From NCBI GenBank assembly GCA_012523155.1, contig JAAYJB010000434.1:1-8486 (forward strand): 8,486 nucleotides of DNA, in the 5' to 3' direction. This document shows positions 6,686 through 8,486 of the stretch, in pieces. The translations under genes were made by a program, and so were the position numbers. Each line of letters starts with the position of its first letter. Within the stretch, counting starts at the first letter, position 1. Origin of the DNA: Synergistaceae bacterium (lineage in GTDB: Bacteria; Synergistota; Synergistia; Synergistales; Aminobacteriaceae). The notes under the pieces were generated by a model. The model saw nothing but the letters and a program-made list of their open reading frames with translations. It was not told where the DNA came from and made no database searches.

Positions 6686-7276
6686 CTAAAGCTTTTTGAA
6701 TATACGGGCGATCGCGAGATAATGGGCATGGACCGAATTTCTGTAAGAGGCCAGGGAGCGTCCCCTGTACCTGTCAAGACCTTTATCTACGCTGCCCTTG
6801 CTTTTTTTGATGTTGGCCGCCAGAATATGGACTCCCACCCGGATATTGTTTTCCGGAACCATCAGCTGTTTTTTCGTCTTTATCGGGAAGGTTTTGACTA
6901 TCCATGGACGGTTTGCGTTCCAGTTGATCTGCATTAGTCCGTAATTCCCCTTGCTGACGGCATTTTCTTTCACAGTGGATTCCTTCATCATCACTCCTGC
7001 GACAAGGAACGGATCGAGACCATACTGGGAAGAGTACTGATCTATCAGGTTCGCGTACCGGGAGATTTTTTTCTGTGAAACCTTCGGGTTCTTCCGGGTA
7101 AAATAGATTTCAAGGGCTTTCAGCCGTTTCGCCTGGTATTTTTTCGTCAGATGGCGCTGCATGGCCCTGTACTCGCGGCACGAAGAAAAAGGGGCGGAGA
7201 ATGAAGGCGTCGCCTTTACGGTGACGAGCAGCATAGCCGCCAGAACCAGAATACATAATCCAAAACGAGATCTCAT
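6686..7276 (-). CDS. Secreted lytic transglycosylase, SLT domain
   Basis: A 196-residue exported muramidase-like enzyme that cleaves peptidoglycan between N-acetylmuramic acid and N-acetylglucosamine. The N-terminus is a signal peptide: basic MRSR, a hydrophobic core at 6-20 and small residues around 22-28 where cleavage probably falls; no lipobox. The region 33-75 is basic and lysine-rich, possibly for binding the wall. The SLT catalytic domain covers about 75-185, with GLDPFLVAGVMMKEST (86-101) holding the catalytic glutamate E99, GNYGLMQIN (110-118) and NIRVGVHIL (144-152). AAAGGAG lies 7 nt before the ATG. A strong extended -10 promoter candidate sits upstream in the divergent region. It is 16 nt from the MocA-HD gene, so the two are probably co-transcribed, although their jobs look unrelated. 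Confidence 0.9.
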   Translation of the reverse strand: MRSRFGLCILVLAAMLLVTVKATPSFSAPFSSCREYRAMQRHLTKKYQAKRLKALEIYFTRKNPKVSQKKISRYANLIDQYSSQYGLDPFLVAGVMMKESTVKENAVSKGNYGLMQINWNANRPWIVKTFPIKTKKQLMVPENNIRVGVHILAANIKKSKGSVDKGLDRYRGRSLASYRNSVHAHYLAIARIFKKL

Positions 7277-7334
7277 AATGGTGCTCCTTTCTGCAGGCTG
7301 TCGGGCCTGCGAAAGAGGGTCGGATTGGTTTTTT

Positions 7335-7343
7335 ATTATAGCA
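7335..7343 (-). promoter_or_regulatory. Extended -10 promoter for the transglycosylase
   Basis: The minus strand reads TGCTATAAT, a perfect extended -10 (TGn plus TATAAT). There is no clear -35 at the right spacing, which is normal for this class. Transcription would begin near 7328, leaving a leader of about 50 nt with the AAAGGAG site near its end. Confidence 0.6.
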
Positions 7344-7362
7344 ATTCCTGCACTTTTGGGCT

Positions 7363-7392
7363 ATTGTAGCACCGTAGCCTGTAATAAGACAA
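7363..7392 (-). promoter_or_regulatory. Second candidate promoter for the transglycosylase
   Basis: The minus strand has TTGTCT (7392-7387) and TACAAT (7368-7363) with an 18-nt spacer, four and five of six consensus matches. It lies about 28 nt upstream of the extended -10 site and points the same way, so there may be tandem promoters. On the plus strand I see no convincing promoter for the nitroreductase in this region. Confidence 0.4.
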
Positions 7393-7420
7393 AAAAACAA
7401 TTGCCTGGAGGTATCTTTTC

Positions 7421-7990
7421 ATGAACGAAGTGCTGAAAACCATACGAAACAGAAGAAGCGTGAGGAAGTTTAAGCCTGAACAGATAAAAGATGAAGAACT
7501 CAATATGATACTTGAGGCTGCTGTGTGGGCTCCCAGCGGGCATAATACACAGCCCTGGCATTTTCTGGTCGTGCAGGACAGGGAGAAAATCGACGAAATG
7601 AGCGAAAAGAACCTGAAACTGATGGCACAGTCGGAAACAGAATGGATACGAAAACTGGCGGAAAAGGAAGGATATCATCTTTTTCACCGGGCACCCACGG
7701 TGGTGATCGTGTCGGGAAAAGAACAGCAGGACGGGCTTCTATTCCCTCTTGCCGACTGTTCTGCCGCCATTCAAAATATGCTTCTTGCCGCTGAATCACT
7801 CAATATAGGAACGTGCTGGGTGGGACTGACGGCATTCCTTTTCGGGGTTTCCGAAGAAGTCCGGAAGCTTGGGATCTCTGAAGGATACCATCCTCTTTAT
7901 TCAGTCTGTATCGGCTACAAGGATGCATCGTTTGTTCCGGCCCCTCCTGCGAGGAAAGAAGGGAAAATTGCGAGGTATTCCCGGGATTGA
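7421..7990 (+). CDS. Nitroreductase family FMN oxidoreductase
   Basis: A 189-residue flavoenzyme of the nitroreductase superfamily, about the family's usual length for the single-domain form. It would reduce nitro or quinone-like compounds, or another electron acceptor, using NAD(P)H through bound FMN; the true substrate cannot be read from sequence. FMN-binding signs: RNRRSVRKF (9-17), which contacts the phosphate, APSGHNTQPWHF (37-48), the ADCSAAIQNMLLAAESLNIG stretch (111-130) followed by TCWVG, and the C-terminal YK...R segment. No signal peptide or iron-sulfur ligands are seen. A good GGAGG (7407-7411) lies 9 nt before the ATG. It stands alone, divergent from the transglycosylase and convergent with the tRNA gene, whose 3' end is only 9 nt beyond its stop. 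No terminator hairpin fits between them. Confidence 0.9.
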   Translation: MNEVLKTIRNRRSVRKFKPEQIKDEELNMILEAAVWAPSGHNTQPWHFLVVQDREKIDEMSEKNLKLMAQSETEWIRKLAEKEGYHLFHRAPTVVIVSGKEQQDGLLFPLADCSAAIQNMLLAAESLNIGTCWVGLTAFLFGVSEEVRKLGISEGYHPLYSVCIGYKDASFVPAPPARKEGKIARYSRD

Positions 7991-7999
7991 CGGGGGAGA

Positions 8000-8083
8000 T
8001 GGTGCGAGAGGGGGGACTTGAACCCCCACGCCCTTGGGCATCAGATCCTAAGTCTGACGTGTCTGCCGTTCCACCACTCTCGC
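8000..8083 (-). tRNA. tRNA-Leu (anticodon UAG)
   Basis: An 84-nt class II tRNA on the minus strand. The 7-bp acceptor stem pairs GCGAGAG with CTCTCGC, followed by A and an encoded CCA. The D arm has a GTG/CAC stem with the GG pair in its loop. The anticodon stem TCAGA/TCTGA encloses the loop CTTAGGA, giving anticodon TAG for CUA-type leucine codons. The long variable arm contains GCCC/GGGC, as expected for leucine. The T arm pairs GGGGG with CCCCC around TTCAAGT. All stems pair perfectly. Confidence 0.98.
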
Positions 8084-8104
8084 GAAATCCTTCCATGCTG
8101 AGGA

Positions 8105-8113
8105 ATAATAGCA
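8105..8113 (-). promoter_or_regulatory. Extended -10 promoter for tRNA-Leu
   Basis: The minus strand reads TGCTATTAT, an extended -10 with five of six consensus bases. Transcription would start near 8098, about 15 nt before the mature 5' end of the tRNA. No matching -35 was found. The core resembles the TGCTATAAT element of the transglycosylase promoter. Confidence 0.5.
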
Positions 8114-8130
8114 TTCTGAAAGGGTTTTGG

Positions 8131-8147
8131 GAAGGGTTCATCCCTTC
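8131..8147. repeat. Perfect 6-bp inverted repeat upstream of cls
   Basis: GAAGGG and CCCTTC flank a TTCAT loop and pair perfectly. No T run follows, so it is not a standard terminator. It lies between the tRNA promoter and the cardiolipin synthase start and could be a leader hairpin or a regulator site. Confidence 0.45.
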
Positions 8148-8152
8148 GGTCC

Positions 8153-8167
8153 ATACCCGCGGGGTAT
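8153..8167. repeat. Perfect 6-bp inverted repeat with 3-nt centre
   Basis: ATACCC and GGGTAT flank GCG, giving a compact, nearly continuous palindrome of 15 nt. It begins 6 nt after the previous inverted repeat and ends 26 nt before the ribosome binding site of the cardiolipin synthase gene. The size and symmetry suit a dimeric regulator; a loop of only three bases is also possible in RNA. The following TTTT is too short and distant for a confident terminator call. Confidence 0.4.
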
Positions 8168-8193
8168 TGCGTTTTCGGAACATCCGGCGGAAG

Positions 8194-8200
8194 AAAGGAG
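8194..8200 (+). promoter_or_regulatory. Ribosome binding site supporting a CTG start
   Basis: AAAGGAG lies 7 nt before the CTG at 8208. In the reading frame of cardiolipin synthase no ATG, GTG or TTG falls at a suitable distance from this site, so it decides the start. Confidence 0.6.
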
Positions 8201-8207
8201 CAGTAAA

Positions 8208-8486
8208 CTGAAAAAGAGGAGCGGTACAGGACTTGTGTTTCTGTTTCTTTTCGGCTTTTCCACTATATTTTTTCTTTTCTCGCAGTGGAATGAGCTGGCC
8301 GAGGCAATAAGGGCCCTTTTTCACGGTGAAGGCGCCCTTGCAGATTCCCTTATGAACTTTGCGGGAAAACTGCCCGATTTTCTCAAAGAATATTCTTCGG
8401 CGTTCCTCTGGGTTTACGCCCTTTTCATAGCCGGCATTATTTTCCTGGAGGAGAAAAACCCCGACCGGACGATCGCCTGGGTCATG
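8208..8486 (+). CDS. cls: Cardiolipin synthase N-terminus, partial (3' end beyond window)
   Basis: The first 93 residues of a membrane phospholipase D-family protein, most likely cardiolipin synthase, which joins phosphatidyl groups to make cardiolipin. A hydrophobic helix spans about 8-25, a hydrophilic segment 26-62, and a second helix 65-80 is followed by EEKNPDRTIAWVM (81-93). This ending closely matches the PLDc_N domain motif (E-x-R-N-P-x-x-T-I-A-W) at the start of bacterial Cls proteins. The catalytic HKD motifs would lie beyond the window. The frame has no ATG until 8352, which would remove the first helix. The best start is CTG at 8208, 7 nt after AAAGGAG, giving MKKRSGTGLVFLF, a normal basic-then-hydrophobic N-terminus. 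The frame is open back to a TAG at 8109. A GTG at 8235 would cut into the first helix and has no ribosome binding site. The family call is firm on the motif, but other PLDc_N proteins cannot be excluded. Confidence 0.75.
   Translation, partial: MKKRSGTGLVFLFLFGFSTIFFLFSQWNELAEAIRALFHGEGALADSLMNFAGKLPDFLKEYSSAFLWVYALFIAGIIFLEEKNPDRTIAWVM

Noticed and set aside
6670..6777. Upstream in-frame ATG for MocA-HD adding 36 residues
   Set aside because: The extension lies in the transglycosylase coding region in another frame and precedes the usual MocA start by a stretch with no family similarity.
7987..8211. A 74-codon plus-strand open frame with VREGGLEPPRPWASDPKS in it
   Set aside because: It reads the antisense strand of tRNA-Leu; this peptide pattern is a well-known false gene over leucine tRNAs. 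Its end runs through the cls leader in another frame.
7800..8324. A 174-codon minus-strand open frame
   Set aside because: It overlaps the nitroreductase, the tRNA and cls, has no recognisable domain and a low-complexity composition.

Overview
The window looks like part of a bacterial chromosome of moderate GC content, from an anaerobic, probably fermentative organism. The metabolic genes support this: a three-subunit molybdenum hydroxylase, an SsnA-type amidohydrolase and a dihydroorotate-dehydrogenase-like flavoprotein, in the style of the anaerobic purine/N-heterocycle catabolic clusters of enterobacteria, clostridia and similar gut or sediment anaerobes. Synergistota or Firmicutes-like anaerobes would fit, but the phylum cannot be fixed from this sequence.

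Positions 1-5454 hold five genes on the minus strand, reading right to left: FAD subunit (4627-5454), 2Fe-2S subunit (4163-4630), molybdopterin-cytosine-dinucleotide subunit (1843-4170), SsnA-like metal-dependent amidohydrolase (534-1832) and a TIM-barrel FMN protein of the DHOD/PreA family (514 down to the window edge, incomplete). Overlaps of 4 and 8 nt, gaps of 10 and 19 nt, and good ribosome binding sites make this a convincing operon. Just upstream on the same strand lies a MocA-like molybdenum cofactor cytidylyltransferase fused to a C-terminal HD phosphohydrolase domain (5551-6669), which would supply the cofactor. It is preceded by a secreted lytic transglycosylase gene (6686-7276) with a 16-nt gap.

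Together: MocA makes the cytosine dinucleotide form of the molybdenum cofactor. The three-subunit hydroxylase uses it to oxidise an aromatic N-heterocycle, passing electrons from Mo through two 2Fe-2S centres to FAD. SsnA then plausibly removes an amino group or opens a ring, and the DHOD-like flavoprotein reduces or oxidises a ring product. The substrate is not proven by the sequence. SsnA, the YgfM-type FAD subunit and the YgfJ/MocA family were earlier recognised by comparative genomics as companions of selenium-dependent molybdenum hydroxylases, so a labile-selenium cofactor is possible.

Positions 7277-7420 are a divergent intergenic region with good promoter candidates for the transglycosylase side. 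A nitroreductase (7421-7990) follows on the plus strand, then a convergent tRNA-Leu(UAG) with encoded CCA (8000-8083, minus). A leader region with two perfect inverted repeats (8131-8167) precedes the 5' part of a cardiolipin synthase gene (8208 to the end, plus), whose best start is a CTG. No stretch longer than 300 bases lacks a gene. The intergenic regions are 5455-5550, 7277-7420 and 8084-8207. No CRISPR array, insertion sequence or phage gene was seen.
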